Shown one piece after another: positions 36,236 to 46,451 of a stretch of DNA of 64,000 nucleotides. The notes beneath the pieces are model-generated. The model searched no databases and had not been told where the DNA came from. It saw only the letters and a list, made by a program, of their open reading frames with translations. A program made the position numbers and the translations under genes. The first letter of the stretch is position 1; every line of letters starts with the position of its first letter. This DNA is from Flavobacteriales bacterium (lineage in GTDB: Bacteria; Bacteroidota; Bacteroidia; Flavobacteriales; Flavobacteriaceae), in NCBI GenBank assembly GCA_018335925.1, contig JAGXRF010000018.1:62001-126000 (forward strand), read 5' to 3'.

Positions 36236-39133
36236 ATGAGAAAAAACTTTTACGCGATTTTATTTTTATTCATCAGTTTTTTTGTCCTGGGGCAAGTAAC
36301 TATTTCTCCTTCTACATTTAACGTTGACCAACAAATTACGATTACAGTTAACTTAGCACAAACATCCTGTAACAATATCCCCACCAGCACCACCAAAGTT
36401 TATATGCATGCTGGTATTGGTGATGATAACAATGCATTCGGATTTAGTGTGGTTGGAAACTGGGGTCAAGATAATGGTATTGGTCTTATGACCAATAACG
36501 GAAACGGTACTTGGAGTATTACCATCACTCCAAGTGTTTATTTTGGGTTAAATGCTACCCAACAAGCAAATGCAACCAAATTAGGCTTAGTGTTTAGAAA
36601 TGCTACCGGAACACAAGAGCACAAAAGACCTTTAACTCCATCAGGATGTGGAGACCATATTTATAATGTTGGTACTTTTCAATTAAATTTAACTGCTCCA
36701 CTTAATAATAGTACAACTATTTTAAGCCCGGGTGGAAATTTAGCAGTTGCAGCAAACAATACCGGAGGTACTGCAAACTATGTGTTAAGAGCTAATGGAT
36801 CGGTAATCAATACCCAAAATAATGTTTCTTCTTATAGTTTTACTGATACAAACATTCAGGCTAATAGAATTTATGAGTTGGAGGTTACCCAAGGAACTTC
36901 AACTATAAGAAGAAATTTTTCGGCTTTAATCAATCCAGGAACTCTTTCCCAAGCAAAGCCATCTGGCTTAGAGGATGGAATTAATTACCTTTCAGGAGAT
37001 GCTACCAAAGCAATCTTACAATTAAATGCACCAAGCAAAGATTTTGTTTATGTTGCTGGAAGCTTTAACAATTGGCAACCAACAAGTGCACATGCCATGA
37101 GAAGAGACCCAAGTACCGGGTTATTTTGGTTAGAACTAACTGGTTTGGTACCCGGACAAATCTACACCTACCAATATTGGGTTGTACGTCAAAATCCAAT
37201 AGCTGGATCACCAGCATTAGTAAAAACTGCTGACATGTATTCTTACATGGTATTATCACCATTTGACGACCCATGGATTCCGTCTGCAAGCTATCCAAAC
37301 TTACCAGCTTATCCACAAGGACAAGAGCGTGAAGTATCCGTTTTACAAACCGGTCAAACTCCTTATCCTTGGAGTCAAGCCACTTTAAATTTCCAAAAGC
37401 CAGACAGAGATAAATTAGTAATTTATGAGGTATTGGTAAGAGATTTTGATGCCAACAGAAATTACCAGGATTTGATCAACAGAATGGATTATTTCAAAAA
37501 TTTAGGAATCAATGCTATTCAATTAATGCCAGTAATGGAATATGAAGGGAATGAGTCATGGGGTTATAATACCTCCTTCCATTTGGCATTAGATAAATTT
37601 TATGGAACTGAAACCAAATTCAAAGAATTGATTGATTTATGTCACCAAAACGGCATTGCTGTTATTTTAGACGTAGCATTAAACCATGCATTTGGAAGAA
37701 ACCCCGGAGTTAGAATGTGGATGAACGACCCCGATGGAGATGGTTGGGGATTACCAACTTCCGAAAATCCATATTTTAACACAACTGCACGTCATAGTTA
37801 TAGTGTTGGAGAAGATTTTAATCACCAATCTGCCATGACACAATATTACACTAGAAGGGTGATTAAAAGATGGATTGAAGACTTTAAAATTGATGGTTTC
37901 CGTTGGGATTTAACCAAAGGGTTTACCCAAAATTGCTCTGGAGGAGATGATGCTTGTACCAATGCCTACCAACAAGATCGTGTGGATGTGTTAAGAGCTT
38001 ATGCAGATTATTCTTGGTCATTAGACCCTAACCACTACGTAATTTTTGAGCATTTAGGTTCAGATGGAGAAGAGCAACAATGGGCAAATTATAGATTAAA
38101 CGAAGGAAAAGGAATCATGTTGTGGGGTGAAATGTGGTCTCAATACAAGCAACTAGCACAAGGTTTTTCTACAGGTGCAGATATCGGTAGAATGCGTTCA
38201 GAAAGTAGAGGCTTCCAAACAAAAATGCTAATTGGATATCCTGAAAGTCATGACAAAGACAGAATGATGTATGAAGCAAAAACTTTTGGTAATGCAGGAG
38301 GATCAGCACCAGTTCAAAATAATTTAAATAATGCATTGTATAGAATGAGAGCATTAGGTGCCTTGAGTTTATTAGTACCAGGACCTAAAATGGTTTGGCA
38401 TTTTGGTGCTTTAGGAATGGACGATAGTATTTTTACATGCTCTAATGGAACTGTTAATCCTGAAGGTGATGCGATTCCAGGTGACTGTAAATTAGACACT
38501 AAGCCTCAGCCTCAATGGGTTAATAATTGGTTGGCAAATCCAAACAGAGCTCCTATTTATAATGAATGGGCAAGAATGATTGACTTGAAAAAGTCTAATC
38601 CGGTATTCTCTAGAAACAGTGCCGTTAGTCCTGATGGAAATTTAATCAGACCTAGAATTTATATTTGGGACGATAATATACCTAGTTCACAATTAAAAAA
38701 TGTAGTAATTATTGCCAATATGTCGGTTGCGGCTCAAAATGTTATCCCGAATTTTCCTTACACAGGTACTTGGGTGAATTTAATGGATAACTCGACCATT
38801 AATGTAACCAATACATCAGCAACTATTAATTTGCAACCTGGGGAATATCGAATTTATGGCAACCAGCCAGCAGTTTTATCGGATGAATTTACTCCAATAG
38901 AGAAACAATTGGTAGAATTGTATCCAAATCCTACAAAAGACATTTTTGCTTTGAATCGTGCTACGCAAGAATTGTATATCTATTCTATGACCGGACAATT
39001 AGTAAAAACTTTTAAAGGGAATTATGCCGAGAATCATGTATTTAACGTGCAAGACTTAAACAGCGGTATTTATTTAATCAAGAGTATTGATGCCAGCGGA
39101 GCACAATTCCAAACCAAACTATGGAAACAATGA
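36236..39133 (+). CDS. Secreted GH13 alpha-amylase with T9SS C-terminal domain
   Basis: This 965-residue protein has a signal peptide (ending LGQ near 19), an N-terminal beta domain and an Ig-like region. A CBM48-like module (VYVAGSFNNWQP, near 265-350) follows, then the GH13 barrel. The catalytic Asp is in DGFRWD (near 554), the Glu in FEHLGS (near 603) and the third Asp in ESHDKD (near 670). The last 75 residues (VELYPNPTKDIF...GIYLIKSI) are a type-A T9SS sorting domain, so the enzyme is exported or surface-attached by the gliding-associated secretion system. It does the first attack on starch outside the cell. Confidence 0.94.
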   Translation: MRKNFYAILFLFISFFVLGQVTISPSTFNVDQQITITVNLAQTSCNNIPTSTTKVYMHAGIGDDNNAFGFSVVGNWGQDNGIGLMTNNGNGTWSITITPSVYFGLNATQQANATKLGLVFRNATGTQEHKRPLTPSGCGDHIYNVGTFQLNLTAPLNNSTTILSPGGNLAVAANNTGGTANYVLRANGSVINTQNNVSSYSFTDTNIQANRIYELEVTQGTSTIRRNFSALINPGTLSQAKPSGLEDGINYLSGDATKAILQLNAPSKDFVYVAGSFNNWQPTSAHAMRRDPSTGLFWLELTGLVPGQIYTYQYWVVRQNPIAGSPALVKTADMYSYMVLSPFDDPWIPSASYPNLPAYPQGQEREVSVLQTGQTPYPWSQATLNFQKPDRDKLVIYEVLVRDFDANRNYQDLINRMDYFKNLGINAIQLMPVMEYEGNESWGYNTSFHLALDKFYGTETKFKELIDLCHQNGIAVILDVALNHAFGRNPGVRMWMNDPDGDGWGLPTSENPYFNTTARHSYSVGEDFNHQSAMTQYYTRRVIKRWIEDFKIDGFRWDLTKGFTQNCSGGDDACTNAYQQDRVDVLRAYADYSWSLDPNHYVIFEHLGSDGEEQQWANYRLNEGKGIMLWGEMWSQYKQLAQGFSTGADIGRMRSESRGFQTKMLIGYPESHDKDRMMYEAKTFGNAGGSAPVQNNLNNALYRMRALGALSLLVPGPKMVWHFGALGMDDSIFTCSNGTVNPEGDAIPGDCKLDTKPQPQWVNNWLANPNRAPIYNEWARMIDLKKSNPVFSRNSAVSPDGNLIRPRIYIWDDNIPSSQLKNVVIIANMSVAAQNVIPNFPYTGTWVNLMDNSTINVTNTSATINLQPGEYRIYGNQPAVLSDEFTPIEKQLVELYPNPTKDIFALNRATQELYIYSMTGQLVKTFKGNYAENHVFNVQDLNSGIYLIKSIDASGAQFQTKLWKQ

Positions 39134-39172
39134 TAAGTAAAATTTGGAGTTAGTATTTACTTATTCTTTTTT

Positions 39173-39199
39173 AGGAGGCCTTAAGGCCTCCTTTTTTTA
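39173..39199. terminator. Bidirectional terminator between amylase and comEC
   Basis: AGGAGGCC (39173) and GGCCTCCT (39185) form a perfect 8-bp stem with loop TTAA and a run of T. The convergent genes end on both sides. Confidence 0.85.
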
Positions 39200-41200
39200 T
39201 CGAATGATTTCAAAACCTTCGTCGTAAGTAGAAGCAAACGAAATTTGATAATTTGAACAAGTTTTTTGCCATCTTTTTATGGTTGCTTTGTAATTGGTGC
39301 CATCTGCAATTATTTTTTCAGGTTGGTAGCTATTAATCAAAACTTCCAAATTAACTTTGGCATTATTACTTAATATAACTATATCTGGTTTGATAGGTAT
39401 AGTAGGGAGAATGCTTTCAGAAATCCACAATATTTTTTTGTGGTTAATTTCGTAAAAGTTTTGAATTGGTTTATAATGAATCTGTTTCGCATAACTTCCT
39501 CTCATATAATTTTGAATGGTTTTGTTGTTAAGAGTGTCTTGAATGTTGGTATAAGCGGTTAGTTTAGATTGCTTCCGATGCACCATTAAGTTTTCTTTTC
39601 TTTGATTGAAAACAATAAAATATTCTTGGCTGTTTTCATTCCAATTTTTTTCTTGATAGAAGTAATGAAACAACAACATACTTATAGATATTCCCCAGAG
39701 CTTCCAACTTTTGTAATGGTGTAACAGATGCACCAAAAAGAACAATGTCAAGTAACTTAAAAAGAGCAACTCCGTTTCCATTGGAATGTTTTTCCACAAC
39801 AAAATTTCAACGGAACTTACTTGGTCTATGCCACGTAGCATCCCCAAAGATAACTTGTCAAAAACATCTACCAGCCAAGAGGTGGAGAGATGTAAGGTAT
39901 CCAACAAAAGAATAGAAATACCTAAAAGCAACAACAAAGTTACGGTTGGAATGGCAAACAAATTGGTGACCAAAAACATGCCAGGAATTTGATGAAAGTA
40001 AAACAAACTCAAAGGTAAAACTCCTAATTGTGCTCCAATAGAAACGGTAACGATTCCGTAAAAATATTTAGCAATAGGGTTTTTGGGTTCCCACTTTTGA
40101 AATAAAGGCTGTGTCCAAACAATAAAAATTACAGCCAAGTAACTTAATTGAAACCCTACTTCGAACAGAAAACTAGGATATATCATTAGCAAAATAACCA
40201 TCGAAGCTGCCAAATGATGGTAAATAGAAAGTTGGGTTTGTTGGTATAAACTGTATGTAATAAAAGAAAACATGGTAACAGCTCTCATTACGGATGGACT
40301 CATTCCTGTGAGAAAAGCAAAAATCCAAAGAATTAAAATAATCATCCACGGAACCCAAGGTCTCCACCGATCAATTCGTTGTAAAGGGAGAAATAATGCA
40401 TGTAAGAATATTAAAATAATAGCAATATGTAAACCGGAAATTGCCAACAAATGAATGGCTCCTGAACTGCTAAATTTTTGATAGGTTTCTTTGTCAACTT
40501 CACTTTTATCTCCTAGGAGTAATGCTTTGTACAAAGAGCGTGAAAAATTACTGAGCTCAAATTGATTTATCTTTACCTCCAATCGTTGTTGTAACCAATA
40601 AGCAAAGGAAGCTAAATTTTGATGTTTTCCTATTTCTTGATAAACAGGTTCAATTAAGTTAATTTGGTGTTTAAAGCCACGTTGCTTAAGGTAGTATTGG
40701 TAATTAAATCCGTGTAAATTTCCTTTAAAAGGGATATCTTCAATAGTGCTATATATATGGAGCTTTGTAAAATTTTCAGGAGGTTTTTCGGATAAATTCT
40801 TTTTTGAAATTTGAAATAAAACTCTTCTGTGAAAGGCTTGATGATTGATTGATGTAATTTGAAAGTAATACGAATGGTTATATAAATTCGTTGGAAGCTT
40901 TTTGTAAACATATCCTGTAATGGCTACCGGCTTCTGTTTTGCTAATATTATTTCTGATGGTTCATCTTGCTGAAAATAATTACTTCCTACATATAAACCT
41001 ATACATGCCGACCAAGCCAAACAGAATAGGATAAGATAATTTTTACAATGGGTGTAAAGCACAAAACCCAGGAATGCGATACCTGTAGGTATAGTCAAAA
41101 AAATGAGGCTCAACGGAATCATCTGTTGATAAAAGCTTACCAGAATTCCGATGATTAGACCAATTAAAATACTAAAAATGGGAAACTGCAAAAACTTCAT
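39197..41200 (-). CDS. comEC: ComEC/Rec2-type DNA-uptake channel protein, C-terminal nuclease part degenerate
   Basis: The 667-residue protein has N-terminal membrane segments with a DUF4131 region (residues 20-180). The Competence domain has GAIHLLAISGLHIAIIL (near 250) and many membrane helices. The metallo-beta-lactamase-like domain of Firmicutes ComEC is reduced to about 150 residues after the last helix. I see no HxHxDH motif there, only KPDIVILSNNAKVNLEVLI, which resembles a late strand of that fold. It should form the inner-membrane channel for single-stranded DNA. Natural competence of this strain is not shown by the gene alone. Confidence 0.9.
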   Translation of the reverse strand: MKFLQFPIFSILIGLIIGILVSFYQQMIPLSLIFLTIPTGIAFLGFVLYTHCKNYLILFCLAWSACIGLYVGSNYFQQDEPSEIILAKQKPVAITGYVYKKLPTNLYNHSYYFQITSINHQAFHRRVLFQISKKNLSEKPPENFTKLHIYSTIEDIPFKGNLHGFNYQYYLKQRGFKHQINLIEPVYQEIGKHQNLASFAYWLQQRLEVKINQFELSNFSRSLYKALLLGDKSEVDKETYQKFSSSGAIHLLAISGLHIAIILIFLHALFLPLQRIDRWRPWVPWMIILILWIFAFLTGMSPSVMRAVTMFSFITYSLYQQTQLSIYHHLAASMVILLMIYPSFLFEVGFQLSYLAVIFIVWTQPLFQKWEPKNPIAKYFYGIVTVSIGAQLGVLPLSLFYFHQIPGMFLVTNLFAIPTVTLLLLLGISILLLDTLHLSTSWLVDVFDKLSLGMLRGIDQVSSVEILLWKNIPMETELLFLSYLTLFFLVHLLHHYKSWKLWGISISMLLFHYFYQEKNWNENSQEYFIVFNQRKENLMVHRKQSKLTAYTNIQDTLNNKTIQNYMRGSYAKQIHYKPIQNFYEINHKKILWISESILPTIPIKPDIVILSNNAKVNLEVLINSYQPEKIIADGTNYKATIKRWQKTCSNYQISFASTYDEGFEIIR

Positions 41201-41220
41201 TACTAAGTTTTTGCATAAAT

Positions 41221-41859
41221 TTATAAAATTCTAGAAGCGTGTGAAAAAGTTCTTCGGTAATAATCTTCATTTAACGATGAAATGATGACTCCGGAACTGG
41301 TTGAAGAATGAATGAATTTAATATTACCACCTTGTACTTCGGTTACCAAACCTACATGGCTTATCACGCCTCTTCTGGTTTTAAAAAATACCAAATCCCC
41401 TTTTTTGATTTCGTGGTTAGGCAATCTTATGCCAAGCCTTGACATTTCTTGAGAAGTCCTTGGCAAGCTGATATCGTGCTCTTGGAATGTTTTTACCATC
41501 AAACCAGAACAATCAAAACCAGCTGCTGATGTGCCACCAGAGCGATATTTAGTGCCGTGGTAACGCATAGCAGTTGCAATAATGCGTGCAATAAAATCTT
41601 TGGAATTCTCGTGATCAAAGGAATTCTCAATATCAATGTCGTAAATTTTCACCACTTTATCCAATTCAGCCTCTGTTACAACAGCTTTGGATTCTCTGGA
41701 GCTTTTTATTACATTTTTTTTTGGTTCCGATTTGGTTTCCGGAACTACTTGTTGGTAGCTTACACCATCGGTTTTTTTGGTTTGTATTAAACCGGTTTGG
41801 GTGGAACTGCAAGAAGTAATTCCCCAAATAAGTAATGCTATGTAAACTAGATTTTTCAA
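41221..41859 (-). CDS. NlpC/P60 (C40) peptidoglycan endopeptidase lipoprotein
   Basis: The 212-residue protein has a lipobox in IWGITSC (Cys 17). The NlpC/P60 domain has its catalytic Cys in FDCSGLM (near 115) and His in VISHVGLV (near 166), with a further His in IKFIHSS. It cuts gamma-D-Glu-diaminopimelate-type stem-peptide bonds in the periplasm. It lies 20 bases from both comEC and lpxB on the same strand, probably in one transcript. Confidence 0.94.
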   Translation of the reverse strand: MKNLVYIALLIWGITSCSSTQTGLIQTKKTDGVSYQQVVPETKSEPKKNVIKSSRESKAVVTEAELDKVVKIYDIDIENSFDHENSKDFIARIIATAMRYHGTKYRSGGTSAAGFDCSGLMVKTFQEHDISLPRTSQEMSRLGIRLPNHEIKKGDLVFFKTRRGVISHVGLVTEVQGGNIKFIHSSTSSGVIISSLNEDYYRRTFSHASRIL

Positions 41860-41879
41860 CAGTTACAAAGATACCTAAA

Positions 41880-42992
41880 TTATTGCAAACTTTCAAAAAT
41901 AAGCTTTGCAGTTCGCTCACTAGCACCATTTCCTCCTAATTTTTTTTGCAAAGAGCGATAAGTTTCTTTTAATTTTTCTTGATGTTCCGGCTCTAATATT
42001 ATACGCATTTCCTTTAAGAGATTTTCCTTATTCAAATCGAATTGAATCAATTCTTTTACAACTTCTTTCTCCATGATTAAATTTACCAAAGAGATGAAAG
42101 GTAACGTAATAACTCTTTTTGCAATCCAATAAGAAATAGGATTTCCTTTGTAACAAACTACTTCGGGTACTTCAAACAAGGCAGTTTCTAACGTTGCTGT
42201 ACCAGAAGTTACTGCTGCGGCTTCGGCATGTGAAAGCAAATGATACGTTTGGTTGTAAAGAATTTTCGCTTTACTATTTTTTAAAATTGGCAAATAAAAA
42301 TTGGCATCTAAGCTTGGTGCTCCTGCAATTACCAACTGATGATTCGGGAACGATTTTTCCAATTCCAACATTATGGGTAGCTTTTTTAAAATTTCTTGCT
42401 TTCTGCTACCTGGCAACAAGGCAATGATTGGTTGATAATCTAAGTGGTTTTCTTCTAAAAATTCCTCCCTTGGCTTTTTTTCAAACTGTGTGATAGCATC
42501 CAACAACGGATGGCCAACAAAATGTACTTTTAGCTGGTGTTTTTCTTCAAAATATGGCTTTTCAAACGGCAAAATCACGTACAAATGATCTATATCTCGT
42601 TTTAAATCTTTTACTCTGTTTTCTTTCCAAGCCCAAACTTGTGGAGCAATGTAGTAATGGGTAGGAATTTTTTGTTGTTTGGCCCATTTGGCAATTCGCA
42701 TATTAAACCCCGGATAGTCAATAAAAATAATGGCATCGGGTTGAAATTCAGCAATGTCTTTTTTACAAAAGTTCAGGTTTTTTATAATCGTTTTGAGGTT
42801 TTTTATCACTTCCCAAAACCCCATAAATGCCAAATCTTTAAAGTGTTTTACCAAAGTTCCTCCAACTTGTTGCATCAAATCGCCTCCCCAAAACCGAATG
42901 TTAGCTTGCGGGTCAATTTGATATATTGCCTTCATTAAATTAGACCCATGTAAATCTCCGGATGCTTCTCCAGCAATGATGTAATACTTCAT
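41880..42992 (-). CDS. lpxB: Lipid-A-disaccharide synthase
   Basis: The start is set at MKYYIIAGEASGDLHG; the in-frame ATG four codons upstream overlaps the previous gene's end. IAGEASGDLHGSNLM and ALLPGSRKQEI are GT19 signatures, and HYYIAPQVWAWKENR is conserved. It joins UDP-diacylglucosamine and lipid X to lipid A disaccharide at the inner membrane. The order surE-small membrane protein-lpxB is often kept in flavobacteria (from memory). Confidence 0.96.
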   Translation of the reverse strand: MKYYIIAGEASGDLHGSNLMKAIYQIDPQANIRFWGGDLMQQVGGTLVKHFKDLAFMGFWEVIKNLKTIIKNLNFCKKDIAEFQPDAIIFIDYPGFNMRIAKWAKQQKIPTHYYIAPQVWAWKENRVKDLKRDIDHLYVILPFEKPYFEEKHQLKVHFVGHPLLDAITQFEKKPREEFLEENHLDYQPIIALLPGSRKQEILKKLPIMLELEKSFPNHQLVIAGAPSLDANFYLPILKNSKAKILYNQTYHLLSHAEAAAVTSGTATLETALFEVPEVVCYKGNPISYWIAKRVITLPFISLVNLIMEKEVVKELIQFDLNKENLLKEMRIILEPEHQEKLKETYRSLQKKLGGNGASERTAKLIFESLQ

Positions 42993-42996
42993 AAAC

Positions 42997-43278
42997 TTAC
43001 ACAAATAAGGTAATAATGGCTAAAAGAAGAATACAGAAGATTACACCTCGTGCTAAAAATTCTTTCTTGTAATGTAAGAATCCAAAAAATAACAATAGGT
43101 TCGGAACACCACTTAAAGCGATGAGTTTTCCTAAAACCTTTTGTTCTTTTAATCCTTGAATGAGTACTTCCATTTTGGCATCGGTACCATAAAAATGAAG
43201 AATGGTTAAAAAAGTGATCAAACTAACCATTAATCCTGTGGTTAATCCAAATACAAAATCTCTTGGTTCTTTTCGCAT
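42997..43278 (-). CDS. Small membrane protein between surE and lpxB
   Basis: The 93 residues contain three hydrophobic segments near 10-30, 50-68 and 75-93. The family is not recognised. It begins 6 bases after the surE stop and ends 4 bases before the lpxB start, which makes it a real, coupled gene. A role in envelope assembly is only suggested by its place. Confidence 0.85.
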   Translation of the reverse strand: MRKEPRDFVFGLTTGLMVSLITFLTILHFYGTDAKMEVLIQGLKEQKVLGKLIALSGVPNLLLFFGFLHYKKEFLARGVIFCILLLAIITLFV

Positions 43279-43284
43279 GATGTA

Positions 43285-44055
43285 TTAATTGAAATTCCAC
43301 GAATTTATTTCCGGAATTGCATGATAAGCAGTTAAATCAAATTGGGTAGGAACTACCGAAATGTAATTGTTTCGCAATGCCCATTCATCAGTATCTTCTC
43401 CCAAATCATGTAAAACAAATTCACCAGTTAACCAATAATAGTCTTTTCCGGATGGTGTTTTACGTTGGTCAAATTTTTCTTCCCAATTGGCTTTTGCTTG
43501 TCTACAAACTTTAATTCCTTGGATATCATTTTCTGATTTTTTCGGAAAATTCACGTTCAAAACAGTTCCTTTTGGGGGTGTCTTTTTTAATACTTCCGAA
43601 GCAATTTTTTTTACATAAGTTTCTAAATGACTAAAATCAGCATCCCACGAATAATCGCATAACGAAAACCCAATAGATGGAATGCCCTCAATTCCGGCTT
43701 CAACAGCTGCACTCATGGTTCCGGAATAAATCACATTAATGCTGGAGTTAGATCCGTGATTGATGCCTGAAACACACAAATCAGGTTTTCTGTCAAGAAT
43801 TTGCCTGCTTGCTAATTTGACACAATCTACCGGTGTTCCTGAACAACTATAACACTCCACACCGTCCTCTCTTTTAATTTTGTGTACAAAAATGGCATTG
43901 TCAATCGTAATGGCATGTCCTTTTCCGCTTTGCGGACTATCTGGAGCAACTACAATTACTTCTCCCAAATCTTTCATCCAATGTATTAAATGTTGGATTC
44001 CAGGAGCATTTACACTATCGTCATTGGTAACCAAAATCAAAGGTTTATTTGCCAT
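43285..44055 (-). CDS. surE: 5'/3'-nucleotidase SurE
   Basis: This 256-residue protein has the metal-binding start LVTNDDSVNAPGI, CSGTPVDCVKLA, VSGINHGSN and YSGTMSAAVEAG. It removes phosphate from nucleoside monophosphates and helps stationary-phase survival. It heads the surE-lpxB-NlpC-comEC run. In the gap 44056-44306 I find only a TACATTTG (44163-44170) that could be a -7 element for the divergent protease gene. Confidence 0.96.
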   Translation of the reverse strand: MANKPLILVTNDDSVNAPGIQHLIHWMKDLGEVIVVAPDSPQSGKGHAITIDNAIFVHKIKREDGVECYSCSGTPVDCVKLASRQILDRKPDLCVSGINHGSNSSINVIYSGTMSAAVEAGIEGIPSIGFSLCDYSWDADFSHLETYVKKIASEVLKKTPPKGTVLNVNFPKKSENDIQGIKVCRQAKANWEEKFDQRKTPSGKDYYWLTGEFVLHDLGEDTDEWALRNNYISVVPTQFDLTAYHAIPEINSWNFN

Positions 44056-44306
44056 AAAAGAGAAATTTCTGTGTTGTTTTGCTTACTGCAAAGATGGTTT
44101 ATTTTCGTGGTAAAGCACCATAAAATTAACGTATTTTGTGAAAAGTGATGTCATGAAATTGTTACATTTGTCCTAATTCGATGTCTAATGGATATCATGG
44201 CACGATTTTTATGAAATGCTTTAGAAGCTTGCCAAAATAAGTTTCTTGTAAAAGCGAACAGAATTGGATGCTCAATTATTTTACTATGAATCAACTCCTG
44301 TTGTTT

Positions 44307-46448
44307 ATGAAAAAGAATTATAAAATTATTTTATTGGTTGGACTATTGTCCTTGTCATTTGTAGCATTTCGTGCTTTTGAAAAAGAAGAAAACGATCCCG
44401 AAAAAGACAAAATTTTGTTGGAGTTGTTAACCTATGTTTTGGAAAGAGGTCATTACAGTCCCAAACAAATTGACGATGCTTATTCTGAAAAAGTATATGA
44501 AGATTATTTAGAAGCGATGGATCCGTTTAAAAGATTCTTTTTACAAGAAGATGTGCAAAAAATGGATGCCTACAAGTTTCAGTTAGACGATATGTTTTTT
44601 AACAAGGATCTTACTTTTTTTCAAATGTCGTATGATATTTATTTGAAGAGAATGGAAGAAGGACAAAAGTTTTATCGTGAGGTTTTGGCAAAGCCATTTG
44701 ATTTTAAAGTAGACGAAACTTTTTCCAACGATTACGAAAATATGCCATATGCCAAAAACAATAAAGAGTTAAAGCAACGTTGGGAAAATCAAATCAAATA
44801 TTCGGTTTTATCCAATGTAGTGGATAAGGAAAAAGAAGAAAAAACCAAAAAAGAAAAAGATGCTTCTTACGAAGCAAAGTCTTTTGCATCTATTGAAAAA
44901 GAAGCTAGAGAAAGTGCTTTAAAAACCTTAGATGAATATTTTAATTTTATCAAAGAAATGAACCGAAATGATTGGTTTGGCATGTATTTAAATGCATTGT
45001 CTTCTCAATTTGATCCGCATACCAATTACATGGCTCCTGAGGATAAAGACCGATTTGATACCAGCATAAGCGGAAAATTTGAAGGAATAGGAGCAAGGTT
45101 ACAAAAGAAAAATGAGTATACCGAAATATCCGAGTTAATTTCTGGGGGTCCGGCATGGAGAAGCAAACAGTTGGAAGCGGGAGATATTATTTTAAAAGTA
45201 GCACAAGGAGCCGAAGAACCTGTAGATGTTGTAGGAATGCGATTGGATAATATTGTGAAAAAAATTAAAGGGAAAAAAGGAACAGAGGTTCGTTTAACGG
45301 TGAAAAAAGTAGATGGAAACATCCAAGTAATTTCTATTATTAGGGATGAAGTTGAAACGGAGGAAACTTTTGCCAAATCAGGGGTGATTGACAGAAACGG
45401 AATGAAATATGGCGTAATTTATTTGCCTAAGTTTTACATTGATTTTGAAAACAAAGAAAATCGAGATGCAGCAAAAGACGTTGCCATTGAGGTAGAAAAA
45501 TTGAAAAAAGAAAACATACAAGGACTCATTTTTGATGTTCGCGATAATGGAGGAGGATCGTTAAAAACTGTGGTAGATATTACCGGATTGTTTATCGACC
45601 AAGGACCTGTGGTTCAAATTCAACATGCTGGAGGTAGAAAAGAAGTATTGAAAGACTCGGATTCTCGAATTCAATGGGATGGGCCATTGGTGGTTTTGGT
45701 AAATGGCTTTTCTGCATCGGCTTCTGAAATTTTGGCTGCTGCCATTCAAGATTACAAACGAGGAATTGTTTTAGGGAGCAAACAAACTTATGGCAAAGGA
45801 ACTGTGCAAAACGTGATTGATTTAAACCAGTTTGTTAGAAAAAGCTCCCTTGGAGATTTAGGAGCCATCAAATTGACTTCTCAAAAGTTTTACAGAATCA
45901 ATGGTGGATCTACCCAATTAGAAGGTGTAAAAAGCGATGTGGTTTTACCTGACAGATTTAGTTATATCGATATTGGAGAGCGTGATATGAAAAATGCCAT
46001 GGAATGGACCAAGATTGATGCTGCACCATTTAAAGTTTGGGATAAAATTCCGAACTACGATTTTGTAATCAAACAAAGTAAAGCAAGGGTAGATAACAAT
46101 AGCTATTTTCAGTTAATTCAGGAACAAGCACAATGGATAAAAAGCAGAAGAGACCAAACGACTTTTAGTTTGCACATGGATGCTTATAAAAACGATTTGG
46201 CTCAAAATGAGGAGATGAATAAAAAGTTCAAACAGTTGTCTGAATATAAATCTAACTATTCGTTTTTACCAGTATCGGCAGACAAACCTCAAATGGATCA
46301 AGACGAGATTTTTAAAGAAAAGAGAAATCGTTGGTTAGAAGATTTAGCAAAAGATATTTACATTGAAGAAGCCATTTATGTGTTAGACGACTTGCAAACC
46401 AAACCAAACAAAGGGTTGGTAAAACAAGGTACGATCAAATCAAAATAA
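44307..46448 (+). CDS. prc: Carboxy-terminal processing protease (Tsp/Prc, S41)
   Basis: The start at MKKNYKIILLVGLLSLSF gives one signal/anchor segment; in-frame ATGs at 44268 and 44286 are possible. The order is an N-terminal helical region, then a PDZ domain with GIGARLQKKNEYTEISELI (near 255-330). The S41 core has GFSASASEILAAA (Ser near 470) and KQTYGKGTVQ (Lys near 495), and a C-terminal DUF3340-like helical part follows. It degrades or trims periplasmic proteins from the C-terminus. It is followed by the permease gene after 3 bases. Confidence 0.95.
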   Translation: MKKNYKIILLVGLLSLSFVAFRAFEKEENDPEKDKILLELLTYVLERGHYSPKQIDDAYSEKVYEDYLEAMDPFKRFFLQEDVQKMDAYKFQLDDMFFNKDLTFFQMSYDIYLKRMEEGQKFYREVLAKPFDFKVDETFSNDYENMPYAKNNKELKQRWENQIKYSVLSNVVDKEKEEKTKKEKDASYEAKSFASIEKEARESALKTLDEYFNFIKEMNRNDWFGMYLNALSSQFDPHTNYMAPEDKDRFDTSISGKFEGIGARLQKKNEYTEISELISGGPAWRSKQLEAGDIILKVAQGAEEPVDVVGMRLDNIVKKIKGKKGTEVRLTVKKVDGNIQVISIIRDEVETEETFAKSGVIDRNGMKYGVIYLPKFYIDFENKENRDAAKDVAIEVEKLKKENIQGLIFDVRDNGGGSLKTVVDITGLFIDQGPVVQIQHAGGRKEVLKDSDSRIQWDGPLVVLVNGFSASASEILAAAIQDYKRGIVLGSKQTYGKGTVQNVIDLNQFVRKSSLGDLGAIKLTSQKFYRINGGSTQLEGVKSDVVLPDRFSYIDIGERDMKNAMEWTKIDAAPFKVWDKIPNYDFVIKQSKARVDNNSYFQLIQEQAQWIKSRRDQTTFSLHMDAYKNDLAQNEEMNKKFKQLSEYKSNYSFLPVSADKPQMDQDEIFKEKRNRWLEDLAKDIYIEEAIYVLDDLQTKPNKGLVKQGTIKSK

Positions 46449-46451
46449 TTC

